A stretch of DNA of 9,571 nt from Pseudomonadota bacterium (GTDB lineage Bacteria > Pseudomonadota > Gammaproteobacteria > Enterobacterales > Enterobacteriaceae), in NCBI GenBank assembly GCA_023425455.1, contig JAFACP010000320.1:1-9571 (forward strand), written 5' to 3'. A program made the position numbers and the translations under genes. Below the pieces are notes generated by a model. That model was not told the origin of the DNA, did no database searches, and worked only from the letters and a program-made list of their open reading frames with translations. Positions 1-8,399 of this stretch are shown in pieces (positions within the stretch are counted from its first letter, which is position 1; every line of letters begins with the position of its first letter).

Positions 1-317
1 GGATTGCGATCGATGATTTCGGGACGGGGTATGCGAGCTACGCCCGGCTGAAAAGCGTTGATGCCGATATTCTCAAAATAGACGGCAGCTTTATCCGCAA
101 TATTGTCAGCAACAGCCTGGACTATCAGATAGTGGCCTCAATTTGCCATCTGGCGCGGATGAAGAACATGCTGGTGGTGGCGGAATACGTGGAAAATGAG
201 GCGATACGTAGCGCGGTGAACGCGCTAGGTATCGATTATTTGCAGGGCTATTTGATCGGCAAGCCGGTGCCCCTTGAGTCGCTGAGCGAGGAACAGGCAT
301 TAGCGGCGGACGCCTGA
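1..317 (+). CDS. pdeF: Cyclic-di-GMP phosphodiesterase PdeF (YfgF), C-terminal EAL fragment (5' end outside window)
   Basis: This is the last 104 codons of an EAL-domain protein; the reading frame enters at base 3 and stops with TGA at 315-317. EAL enzymes hydrolyse the second messenger c-di-GMP to linear pGpG. The visible part contains the second half of the domain: the metal-binding DDFGTG motif (fragment residues 4-9), the KIDGSFI strand with its lysine, the late glutamate in VAEYVEN, and the closing QGYLIGKP motif. These are the residues expected of an active phosphodiesterase, although the EAL signature itself lies upstream of the window. The sequence closely matches the end of E. coli YfgF/PdeF as recalled, a membrane-anchored protein with an N-terminal MASE1 region and a degenerate GGDEF domain; none of that is visible here. 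Its place next to ppx, in convergent orientation, is also as in E. coli. Confidence in EAL is very high and in PdeF high. Confidence 0.93.
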   Translation, partial: IAIDDFGTGYASYARLKSVDADILKIDGSFIRNIVSNSLDYQIVASICHLARMKNMLVVAEYVENEAIRSAVNALGIDYLQGYLIGKPVPLESLSEEQALAADA

Positions 318-321
318 TCCT

Positions 322-1863
322 TCAGGCCGCGACGTCGGGCGAGCTTTCCTCTTCAATCTTAAGCAGCCAGCCGGTCACGGCTTCCCAGTACTGCTGCTCT
401 TTTTCGAGATCCAGCAGGACCAGCGCATTCTGGCTAAACCAGTCGTGCGGGAAGCTCAGCGTCCAGTGGTGATCGTCGGTCTTCAGCTTCAGGGTTGGCG
501 GCGTGGTTGTCGCCTGGCGCTGATTATTGAGCAAGACGCCCAGCCGTAGCAGCTGAATGAGCGGCAGGAACTGCTTTTTCTTGAACAGCGTAAAGCGCGG
601 CAGATCGTCGAGTTTGATGGCTTTGCGGTGGTAACGCACCAGCGTGGCCATCATGGTCTGCTGCTCCTGATTGAAACCCGGTAAATCACTGTTTTGCAAA
701 ATATATGAAGAGTGGCGATGCATGCCGCTGTGGTTAATGTTGAGGCCCACTTCGTGCAGCATTGCCGCCCATTTCAGCAGCGCAGCAAGCGGCGGGTGCG
801 CAAGCTTCGGATTCTGCTCCTGCCACTGGTCGTACATTTGGGTTGTGGTATCCAGCACCCGTTTTGCCTGCTCGCGGTCGATGTTGTACTGGTTGGCCAG
901 ACTTTGCGCGGTGCGGCTGCGAACATCCTGATGACGGAAACGACCCTCCATTTCATACAGCACCCCTTCGCGCAGGGCGCCATCGGAAAGGCGCAGCTCG
1001 CGGATCGCCAGCGCATCAAACACGCCGCAAAGGATAGCCAGCCCCGGAACAAATACTGCTTTACGCTCATCAGAGAGACCCGGCAGGCTCAGGGCATCGA
1101 AATTCTTATGCTTAATCACCTCTTCGGCGAGCATTGTCAGACGTTCAGGCGTGATAAAACCGTCTTTTTCACCCATCGCCAGCAGCACTTCGTGGGCGGC
1201 TTTAATGGTGCCGGATGCGCCCAGCGCCACGTTCCAGCCCTGGATACGGTACTGCCAGGCGAGGTTTTCCAGCTTTTGTACGGCGGCCATGCGCGCCCGC
1301 TGGAAATTCTCGCGGCTGATCGCGCCGCCGGGGAAGTACATCTGGGCGAAACTGACGCAGCCCATTCGGCGGCTTTCAACCAGCCGTGGCTCAAAGTCTT
1401 CGCCTATGACCAGCTCCGTTGAGCCGCCGCCAATGTCGATCACCAGCTTGCGGCCTTTTTCCGGCTGCGTGTGCTCCACGCCCATAAAAATCAGACGAGC
1501 CTCTTCGTTGCCGGAGATGATCTCAATCGGGTAGGGGATCACTTTTTCCGCGCGCTTGAGAAACTCTGGCGCATTCAGCGCCTGGCGCAGCGTATGGGTT
1601 CCAACGATACACACGCTGGAGGGTGAGAAGCCCTGCAGGCGTTCAGCAAACAGCGACAGGCAGTTGAGGCCTCGCTGAATCGCCTCCTCGCTGAGCATGC
1701 TTCGCTCATCAAGGCCATCGGCCAGGTGTACGCGCTGCTTGAGGCGGCCAATGATCTGCATCGCCCCATCCACTTCGCGGGCGATGACCATATGGAAACT
1801 GTTAGAACCAAGGTCGACCGCGGCAAATTCCTGCGGTCTTGGTGTCTTATCATTTATCGGCAT
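322..1863 (-). CDS. ppx: Exopolyphosphatase PPX
   Basis: PPX removes terminal phosphates processively from long-chain inorganic polyphosphate; the family can also act on the pppGpp 5' phosphate. The protein is 513 residues, the same length as E. coli PPX, and is near-identical over long stretches. The N-terminal actin-like (ASKHA) fold shows [10 protein letters not shown] at about 17-26, the catalytic glutamate E121 in ISGNEEARL, the phosphate loop DIGGGSTE at 143-150 and GASGT at 215-219. The C-terminal HD-like helical region shows [15 protein letters not shown] at about 366-380 and a YHRKAI segment near 411. The ATG at 1861-1863 gives the family start (MPIN...[13 protein letters not shown]). 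Only three bases separate it from the ppk1 stop and no clear Shine-Dalgarno site precedes it, so translation is probably coupled to ppk1. The stop codon lies four bases from the pdeF stop on the other strand, leaving no room for a separate terminator. Confidence 0.98.
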   Translation of the reverse strand: MPINDKTPRPQEFAAVDLGSNSFHMVIAREVDGAMQIIGRLKQRVHLADGLDERSMLSEEAIQRGLNCLSLFAERLQGFSPSSVCIVGTHTLRQALNAPEFLKRAEKVIPYPIEIISGNEEARLIFMGVEHTQPEKGRKLVIDIGGGSTELVIGEDFEPRLVESRRMGCVSFAQMYFPGGAISRENFQRARMAAVQKLENLAWQYRIQGWNVALGASGTIKAAHEVLLAMGEKDGFITPERLTMLAEEVIKHKNFDALSLPGLSDERKAVFVPGLAILCGVFDALAIRELRLSDGALREGVLYEMEGRFRHQDVRSRTAQSLANQYNIDREQAKRVLDTTTQMYDQWQEQNPKLAHPPLAALLKWAAMLHEVGLNINHSGMHRHSSYILQNSDLPGFNQEQQTMMATLVRYHRKAIKLDDLPRFTLFKKKQFLPLIQLLRLGVLLNNQRQATTTPPTLKLKTDDHHWTLSFPHDWFSQNALVLLDLEKEQQYWEAVTGWLLKIEEESSPDVAA

Positions 1864-1866
1864 AGG

Positions 1867-3927
1867 TTAATCGGGTTGCTCGAGTGATTTGATATAGTCG
1901 TAAATCGCCAGCTGTGAGCGCACTTTACGGCGATTGCCGCGCAACACATAGCGGTTACTGAGTTCTTTGTCGATATGGCGTGCTTTCACCGTATCGCTAA
2001 ACAAAATCTCGATAATATCGAGGATCTGCTGCCTGAGACGCGGGTCAAGCAACGGAGCCGCTACTTCTATTCTGTAATCAATATTGCGCGTCATCCAGTC
2101 CGCAGACGAAAGATAAACCTGTTTATCGCCTGCATTATCGAAAATATAGATCCTGTCGTGTTCCAGATAGCGGTCAACGATGCTGATGACGCGAATATTT
2201 TCGCTGATGCCTTCCAGTTCCGGGATCAGCGAGCACATGCCACGAATCAGCAGGTTAACCGGCACGCCGGAGCAGGAGGCGGCATAAAGCCGATCGACCA
2301 GCCCTTTATCAACCAGGTTGTTGAGCTTCAGCGTGATCCCGGATGAGATCCCTTTTTGCGCATTGGCGATCTCTTTATCGATCATGTCGTACAGCAGACG
2401 ACGCGAGTTCTGCGGCGACACCAGCAGATAGTCGAAACTGACCGGACGATACGGGTTTTCAATAAAATTAAATACCCGGCGCACTTCGTTGGTGATGCGC
2501 GCATCGGCGGTCAGCAGCGAGTAGTCGGTGTAGATCCGCGCGGTTTTCTCGTTAAAGTTGCCGGTGCCGATATGGGCATAACGCACGACGTCGTCTCCCT
2601 CTTTACGGGAGATCAGGAACAGCTTGGCGTGAATTTTCAGCCCCGGCGCGGAGAAGATAACGTGTACTCCCGCTTCTGTCCGGCGGCGCGCCCAGTGAAT
2701 GTTGGCTTCTTCATCAAAACGCGCCTGCAGCTCAACCACCACGGTGACTTTCTTGCCGTTATGCGCGGCATGGATCATCGCATCGATGATGCGGGAATCT
2801 TTGGCCACGCGGTAGATGTTGATTTTGATCGCCAGGACGCTTGGGTCGAAGGAGGCCTGGCGCAGCAGTTCCAGCACGTGCTCAAAGGTGTGGTACGGAT
2901 AATAGAGCAGGACATCGCGCTCGCGGATGGCGTCGAATCCGTTGCGGAAATTGTCGAACCACAGATGACGCAGGCGCGGCAGCGGCTTGTTGACCAGGTT
3001 GGCTTTGCCGACGTTCGGGAAGCCAATAAAATCTTTAAAGTTGTGATAACGGCCGCCGGGGATGATCGAGTCATAGCGGGAGATCGTCAGCTTTTCGCGC
3101 AGCATTTCCACCATCGCATCCGGCATGTCGCGCTGATAGACGAAGCGTACCGGCTCCGCCGTCAGACGCTGCTTCAGGCTGGAGGACATCAGCTCCATCA
3201 GGCTGGCTTCCATCTCGTGCACCAGGTCATATTCGGCGTCACGGGTCATCTTCATCGAATAGGCGTTCAGCGCGTCGTAATCAAAGAAGCCTTTGAAAAT
3301 GTCATCCAGGCAGTAGCGCAGAATGTTATCCAGCAGGATCATTGGCTTACGGCGACGCGGTGTTTCCGGCGGCAGGTTGACGAAACGGGGAACCTTATCG
3401 GACGGGATTTCCAGCAGCGCATAGCTAATGCTCTCGCCGCGAATGATTTCTACTGCCAGATAGGTGTAGTCATCCTTCAGGAACTGCACCAGATCGGTTT
3501 CGCGGTTAATCAGTATCGGGGTGATGTGCTGGCGCAGATAGTGTTTGAAGTAATGACGCAGCCAGGTCTGTTGATTGACGGAGAGCTGCCGTTCGTTAAT
3601 CAGGAAGATTTGGTTACGCGCCATTTCCAGCAGCAGCTCGTTGTACAGGCCGTCGAACTCCTGATCGGCTTTCATTACGCGGGACTGGATTTTGCCAAGC
3701 AGATGGCGCGAGTGGGAATTCAGACCCTGCTCTTCGCTGATGATGATTCGCCGCTTCAGTTCGGCAAAGCGAACTTTGTAGAATTCATCCAGGTTATTGG
3801 AGTAGATGCCTAAAAAACGCATACGCTCAATCAGCGGGTTACTTTTATCTGCCGCTTCCTGAAGCACACGCTCGTTGAATGCTAACCAGCTTAGCTCTTT
3901 CTCGATGTATAACTTTTCCTGACCCAT
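1867..3927 (-). CDS. ppk1: Polyphosphate kinase PPK1
   Basis: PPK1 reversibly transfers the gamma phosphate of ATP to the growing inorganic polyphosphate chain through a phosphohistidine intermediate; in enterobacteria it is membrane-associated. The protein is 686 residues against 688 in E. coli. The difference is a two-residue deletion in the segment read here as WFDNFRNG (about 323-330). The N-terminal domain begins with the family sequence [15 protein letters not shown]. The phospholipase-D-like catalytic domains keep the phosphorylated histidine H433 (E. coli H435) in [10 protein letters not shown]452 (E. coli H454) in [15 protein letters not shown], and H590 (E. coli H592) in [11 protein letters not shown] at 3925-3927 is the conserved start, with GGAG (3939-3942) 11 bases upstream. 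It is the first gene of the ppk1-ppx operon. One oddity is R416 in [13 protein letters not shown], where leucine is expected. It has its own promoter region between purN and ppk1. Confidence 0.98.
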   Translation of the reverse strand: MGQEKLYIEKELSWLAFNERVLQEAADKSNPLIERMRFLGIYSNNLDEFYKVRFAELKRRIIISEEQGLNSHSRHLLGKIQSRVMKADQEFDGLYNELLLEMARNQIFLINERQLSVNQQTWLRHYFKHYLRQHITPILINRETDLVQFLKDDYTYLAVEIIRGESISYALLEIPSDKVPRFVNLPPETPRRRKPMILLDNILRYCLDDIFKGFFDYDALNAYSMKMTRDAEYDLVHEMEASLMELMSSSLKQRLTAEPVRFVYQRDMPDAMVEMLREKLTISRYDSIIPGGRYHNFKDFIGFPNVGKANLVNKPLPRLRHLWFDNFRNGFDAIRERDVLLYYPYHTFEHVLELLRQASFDPSVLAIKINIYRVAKDSRIIDAMIHAAHNGKKVTVVVELQARFDEEANIHWARRRTEAGVHVIFSAPGLKIHAKLFLISRKEGDDVVRYAHIGTGNFNEKTARIYTDYSLLTADARITNEVRRVFNFIENPYRPVSFDYLLVSPQNSRRLLYDMIDKEIANAQKGISSGITLKLNNLVDKGLVDRLYAASCSGVPVNLLIRGMCSLIPELEGISENIRVISIVDRYLEHDRIYIFDNAGDKQVYLSSADWMTRNIDYRIEVAAPLLDPRLRQQILDIIEILFSDTVKARHIDKELSNRYVLRGNRRKVRSQLAIYDYIKSLEQPD

Positions 3928-3980
3928 TACAGCTCACACTCCAGTTCAATCACAGGACGTGGTAAATCCGTCTCGTCCTT

Positions 3981-4010
3981 ATTATGGCGAGCATTTCCAC
4001 GATATGTCCA
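3981..4010 (-). promoter_or_regulatory. Candidate sigma-70 promoter for ppk1-ppx
   Basis: On the minus strand a TGGACA element (4005-4010) is followed after 18 bases by CATAAT (3981-3986), which matches the -10 consensus at five of six positions. This would start transcription roughly 45 bases before the ppk1 ATG. It is the best sigma-70 match I can find in the purN-ppk1 gap. Read-through from purN could also contribute. No start site has been measured for this sequence, so the call rests on consensus alone. Confidence 0.38.
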
Positions 4011-4013
4011 ACA

Positions 4014-4033
4014 GTGCCAGAAAAGTATGACAG
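4014..4033 (-). promoter_or_regulatory. Weak Pho-box-like site upstream of ppk1
   Basis: The minus strand reads CTGTCATACTTTTCTGGCAC. The first seven bases are a perfect PhoB half-site (CTGTCAT), and CTGGCAC resembles a second half-site. The spacer is six bases, not the usual four, so this is an imperfect Pho box. It lies just upstream of the candidate ppk1 -35 element, and phosphate-starvation control of polyphosphate synthesis would make biological sense. The assignment is tentative. Confidence 0.3.
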
Positions 4034-4080
4034 TATTTTTTTCCCGCGGGATTTTAACGAGTTGGGAAAGAGAAGGGGAT

Positions 4081-4106
4081 GGCCCGGGGCGCATGGCCGC
4101 CGGGCA
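4081..4106 (-). repeat. REP-like GC-rich hairpin after purN
   Basis: Just after the purN stop, the minus strand can form a hairpin over 4082-4105. GCCCGG pairs with CCGGGC, then a bulged C, then GGC pairs with GCC around a CATGC loop. The layout (GCCCGG, GGC, TGCGC, CCGGGCC) resembles the Klebsiella/Enterobacter type of repetitive extragenic palindrome as I remember it, in degenerate form. It is not followed by a T-tract on the minus strand, so it is not a typical intrinsic terminator. It may protect the 3' end of the purMN transcript or mark Rho-dependent termination. There is one copy in this window, so repeat status cannot be shown from here. Confidence 0.45.
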
Positions 4107-4110
4107 AACA

Positions 4111-5789
<1,679 letters not shown>

Positions 5790-5834
5790 TCAAGTCCCCA
5801 CGCGATTGCATAGCTAGTAAGAAAAATCGGCGCA

Positions 5835-5863
5835 ATTCTAACAGTCCAGGCAAACGTTTGCGA
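5835..5863 (-). promoter_or_regulatory. purMN promoter
   Basis: The minus strand has a TAGAAT -10 element (5835-5840, five of six consensus positions). The -35 position, 17 bases upstream (5858-5863), reads TCGCAA, a poor match, and lies inside the PurR operator. A run of nine A residues (5884-5892 on the minus strand) farther upstream could act as an UP-like element. The expected start is near 5828, giving a leader of about 40 bases before the GTG. Confidence 0.6.
5848..5863. promoter_or_regulatory. PurR operator of purMN
   Basis: AGGCAAACGTTTGCGA matches the PurR consensus ACGCAAACGTTTGCGT at 14 of 16 positions, including the whole central GCAAACGTTTGC palindrome. It covers the spacer and -35 region of the purM promoter, so PurR bound with hypoxanthine or guanine would block RNA polymerase. 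This is the established mode of control for E. coli purMN. Confidence 0.88.
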
Positions 5864-5918
5864 GCCTATTCTCGGCGCCGCGATTTTTTTTTCTGCCCTG
5901 CCTGTTACGGCGCGCAAA

Positions 5919-5934
5919 CTTGACTGCGTTCACG
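5919..5934. promoter_or_regulatory. Possible CRP site upstream of the glycoside hydrolase gene
   Basis: CTTGA-N6-TCACG matches the CRP half-sites TGTGA and TCACA at three and four of five positions, with the correct 6-base spacer and A-rich flanks. Its centre (5926.5) would be about -70 if transcription starts near 5997, an acceptable class I position. Catabolite control is common for beta-glucoside genes. The match is weak and the start site is itself inferred. Confidence 0.25.
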
Positions 5935-5939
5935 AAAAT

Positions 5940-5951
5940 GAAACCGGTTTC
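5940..5951. promoter_or_regulatory. AscG-like LacI-family operator, copy 1
   Basis: GAAACCGGTTTC is a perfect 12-base palindrome, preceded by T. It is identical over 13 bases to the second copy at 5996-6008. The CG-centred palindrome is typical of LacI/GalR-family operators and matches the TGAAACCGGTTTCA box I recall for E. coli AscG, which controls the ascFB beta-glucoside operon. This copy is upstream of the likely -35 element. Confidence 0.75.
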
Positions 5952-5961
5952 GGCGATCCGC

Positions 5962-5990
5962 TTGCAAGACGTTCCCGCATTGCACATCAT
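5962..5990 (+). promoter_or_regulatory. Candidate promoter for the GH1 gene
   Basis: TTGCAA (5962-5967) is followed after 17 bases by CATCAT (5985-5990), each four of six to the consensus. Transcription would begin near 5997, exactly at the second operator, which makes a coherent repression arrangement. An alternative -10, TGTAAT at 6009-6014, has a better match but no convincing -35. The choice is uncertain. Confidence 0.35.
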
Positions 5991-5996
5991 CGAACT

Positions 5997-6008
5997 GAAA
6001 CCGGTTTC
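5997..6008. promoter_or_regulatory. AscG-like LacI-family operator, copy 2
   Basis: This is a second perfect GAAACCGGTTTC palindrome, again preceded by T, 57 bases centre-to-centre from copy 1. It lies at the inferred transcription start and 45 bases before the glycoside hydrolase ATG, where a bound repressor would block transcription. Two equal sites suggest cooperative binding or DNA looping, although 57 bases is not a whole number of helical turns. Confidence 0.75.
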
Positions 6009-6050
6009 TGTAATTGTTTTTGCAGAAAATAACGCAGAATGAGGGAATAG

Positions 6051-7484
<1,434 letters not shown>

Positions 7485-7516
7485 CGCTTTATCATCAGGC
7501 GGTAAAAAAGATCAAC

Positions 7517-7540
7517 GCCGGCGTTCGCGCCGGCTTTTTT
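7517..7540 (+). terminator. Intrinsic terminator of the GH1 gene
   Basis: A perfect 7-bp GC stem (GCCGGCG, 7517-7523, with CGCCGGC, 7528-7534) closes a TTCG loop and is followed directly by six T residues. It lies 33 bases after the stop codon and separates the gene from the upp promoter. Confidence 0.93.
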
Positions 7541-7577
7541 CGTTTACTTTATCACCTTTAACGGCGTGTAAATCATT

Positions 7578-7599
7578 TTGCTTGATCGTAGTCAAGCAA
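7578..7599. repeat. Perfect inverted repeat upstream of the upp promoter
   Basis: TTGCTTGA and TCAAGCAA, both eight bases, are separated by six bases. The centre lies about 53 bases before the upp start site. No T-tract follows, so it is not a terminator. It could be an operator for a dimeric regulator. It does not match the PurR or CRP consensus, and I do not recognise it. Confidence 0.6.
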
Positions 7600-7629
7600 G
7601 ATGGGTATGGCGCAATCCGAAAAAAGCGG

Positions 7630-7650
7630 TATAATCCCGCGATTTTTTTG
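7630..7650 (+). promoter_or_regulatory. upp promoter with UTP-sensitive initiation tract
   Basis: A perfect TATAAT (7630-7635) is followed by CCCGC and then GATTTTTTTG (7641-7650). The G and A are the sixth and seventh bases after the -10, the same start positions I recall for E. coli upp. There, high UTP causes slippage on the T-tract and non-productive reiterative transcripts, so expression falls when uracil nucleotides are plentiful. The tract here has seven T residues. No good -35 hexamer is visible: the position 17 bases upstream (7607-7612) reads ATGGCG. Confidence 0.75.
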
Positions 7651-7677
7651 CGGTTGCCACCTCAGAGGAGAAAGAAA

Positions 7678-8304
7678 ATGAAGATTGTGGAAGTGAAACA
7701 CCCACTCGTTAAACACAAGCTGGGCCTGATGCGTGAGCATGACATCAGCACGAAGCGTTTTCGCGAACTGGCTTCTGAAGTGGGCAGCCTGCTGACCTAC
7801 GAAGCAACCTCCGATCTGGCGACCGAAAAAGTCACGATTGAAGGCTGGAATGGCCCGGTAGAAGTTGAGCAGATCAAAGGTAAGAAAATTACCGTTGTGC
7901 CAATCCTGCGTGCCGGTCTTGGCATGATGGAAGGCGTGCTGGAGCACGTACCGAGCGCGCGCATCAGCGTGGTCGGTATCTACCGTAACGAAGAGACGCT
8001 GGAGCCGGTTCCCTATTTCCAGAAGCTGGTGTCTAACATCGACGAGCGTATGGCGCTGGTGGTTGACCCGATGCTGGCGACCGGCGGTTCGATGATCGCG
8101 ACCATCGACCTGCTGAAAAAAGCGGGCTGCAGCAGTATTAAAGTGCTGGTTCTGGTTGCGGCTCCGGAAGGGATTGCCGCGCTGGAAAAAGCGCACCCGG
8201 ACGTTGAGCTGTATACCGCATCCATTGACCAGGGTCTGAACGAGCACGGGTACATTATCCCGGGGCTTGGCGATGCTGGCGATAAGATCTTTGGTACTAA
8301 GTAA
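7678..8304 (+). CDS. upp: Uracil phosphoribosyltransferase Upp
   Basis: Upp converts uracil and PRPP to UMP and pyrophosphate, the key reaction of uracil salvage. The protein is 208 residues, the E. coli length, and almost identical. The PRPP-binding loop [12 protein letters not shown] is at 128-139, an upstream substrate-binding strand [11 protein letters not shown] at 73-83, and the C-terminal uracil-binding segment [17 protein letters not shown] at 191-207. The start is the ATG at 7678-7680: it gives the family N-terminus [16 protein letters not shown] and has a strong GAGGAG site (7665-7670) seven bases upstream. The same frame stays open back to an ATG at 7459, inside the preceding gene, but that extension would cross the terminator and promoter and is not real. 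The gene is followed by an intercistronic hairpin and then uraA, the uracil importer, so the two genes act together: import, then trapping as UMP. Confidence 0.99.
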   Translation: MKIVEVKHPLVKHKLGLMREHDISTKRFRELASEVGSLLTYEATSDLATEKVTIEGWNGPVEVEQIKGKKITVVPILRAGLGMMEGVLEHVPSARISVVGIYRNEETLEPVPYFQKLVSNIDERMALVVDPMLATGGSMIATIDLLKKAGCSSIKVLVLVAAPEGIAALEKAHPDVELYTASIDQGLNEHGYIIPGLGDAGDKIFGTK

Positions 8305-8321
8305 TCGCATAACGCTAAAGA

Positions 8322-8349
8322 AGCCGACTTTGATAGTCGGCTTTTTTTT
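8322..8349 (+). terminator. Intrinsic terminator or attenuator between upp and uraA
   Basis: AGCCGACT (8322-8329) pairs perfectly with AGTCGGCT (8335-8342) around a 5-base loop, followed by an unbroken T-tract to 8349. It should stop most upp transcripts. No convincing promoter is visible in the 50 bases between it and uraA, so uraA is probably transcribed by partial read-through. Confidence 0.9.
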
Positions 8350-8399
8350 GAATAAAACGAACCAATCGCTAATAACAAACAACACGTGAGGAAAACACT

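Noticed and set aside
712..1422. A 236-codon open frame on the + strand opposite ppx
   Set aside because: It lies within a clear PPX coding sequence on the other strand and its translation resembles no family I know.
2356..3813. A 485-codon open frame on the + strand opposite ppk1
   Set aside because: It is entirely antisense to the conserved PPK1 gene, has no recognisable domain and no ribosome-binding logic. Long antisense open frames are common opposite GC-rich enterobacterial genes.
4003..4018. A sigma-54 promoter for ppk1, because TGGCAC is a perfect -24 element on the minus strand
   Set aside because: At the required spacing the -12 element should contain GC in TTGC, but the bases there read CA. 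The match is only half a promoter.
4036..4056. TCCCGCGGGA palindrome flanked by T- and A-rich runs, as a terminator
   Set aside because: The perfect palindrome leaves no room for a loop. On the minus strand, where purN transcripts would arrive, it is followed by A residues and not T.
5912..5928. A second PurR operator (GCGCAAAC half-site)
   Set aside because: Only the left half fits; the right half disagrees with the consensus at most positions.
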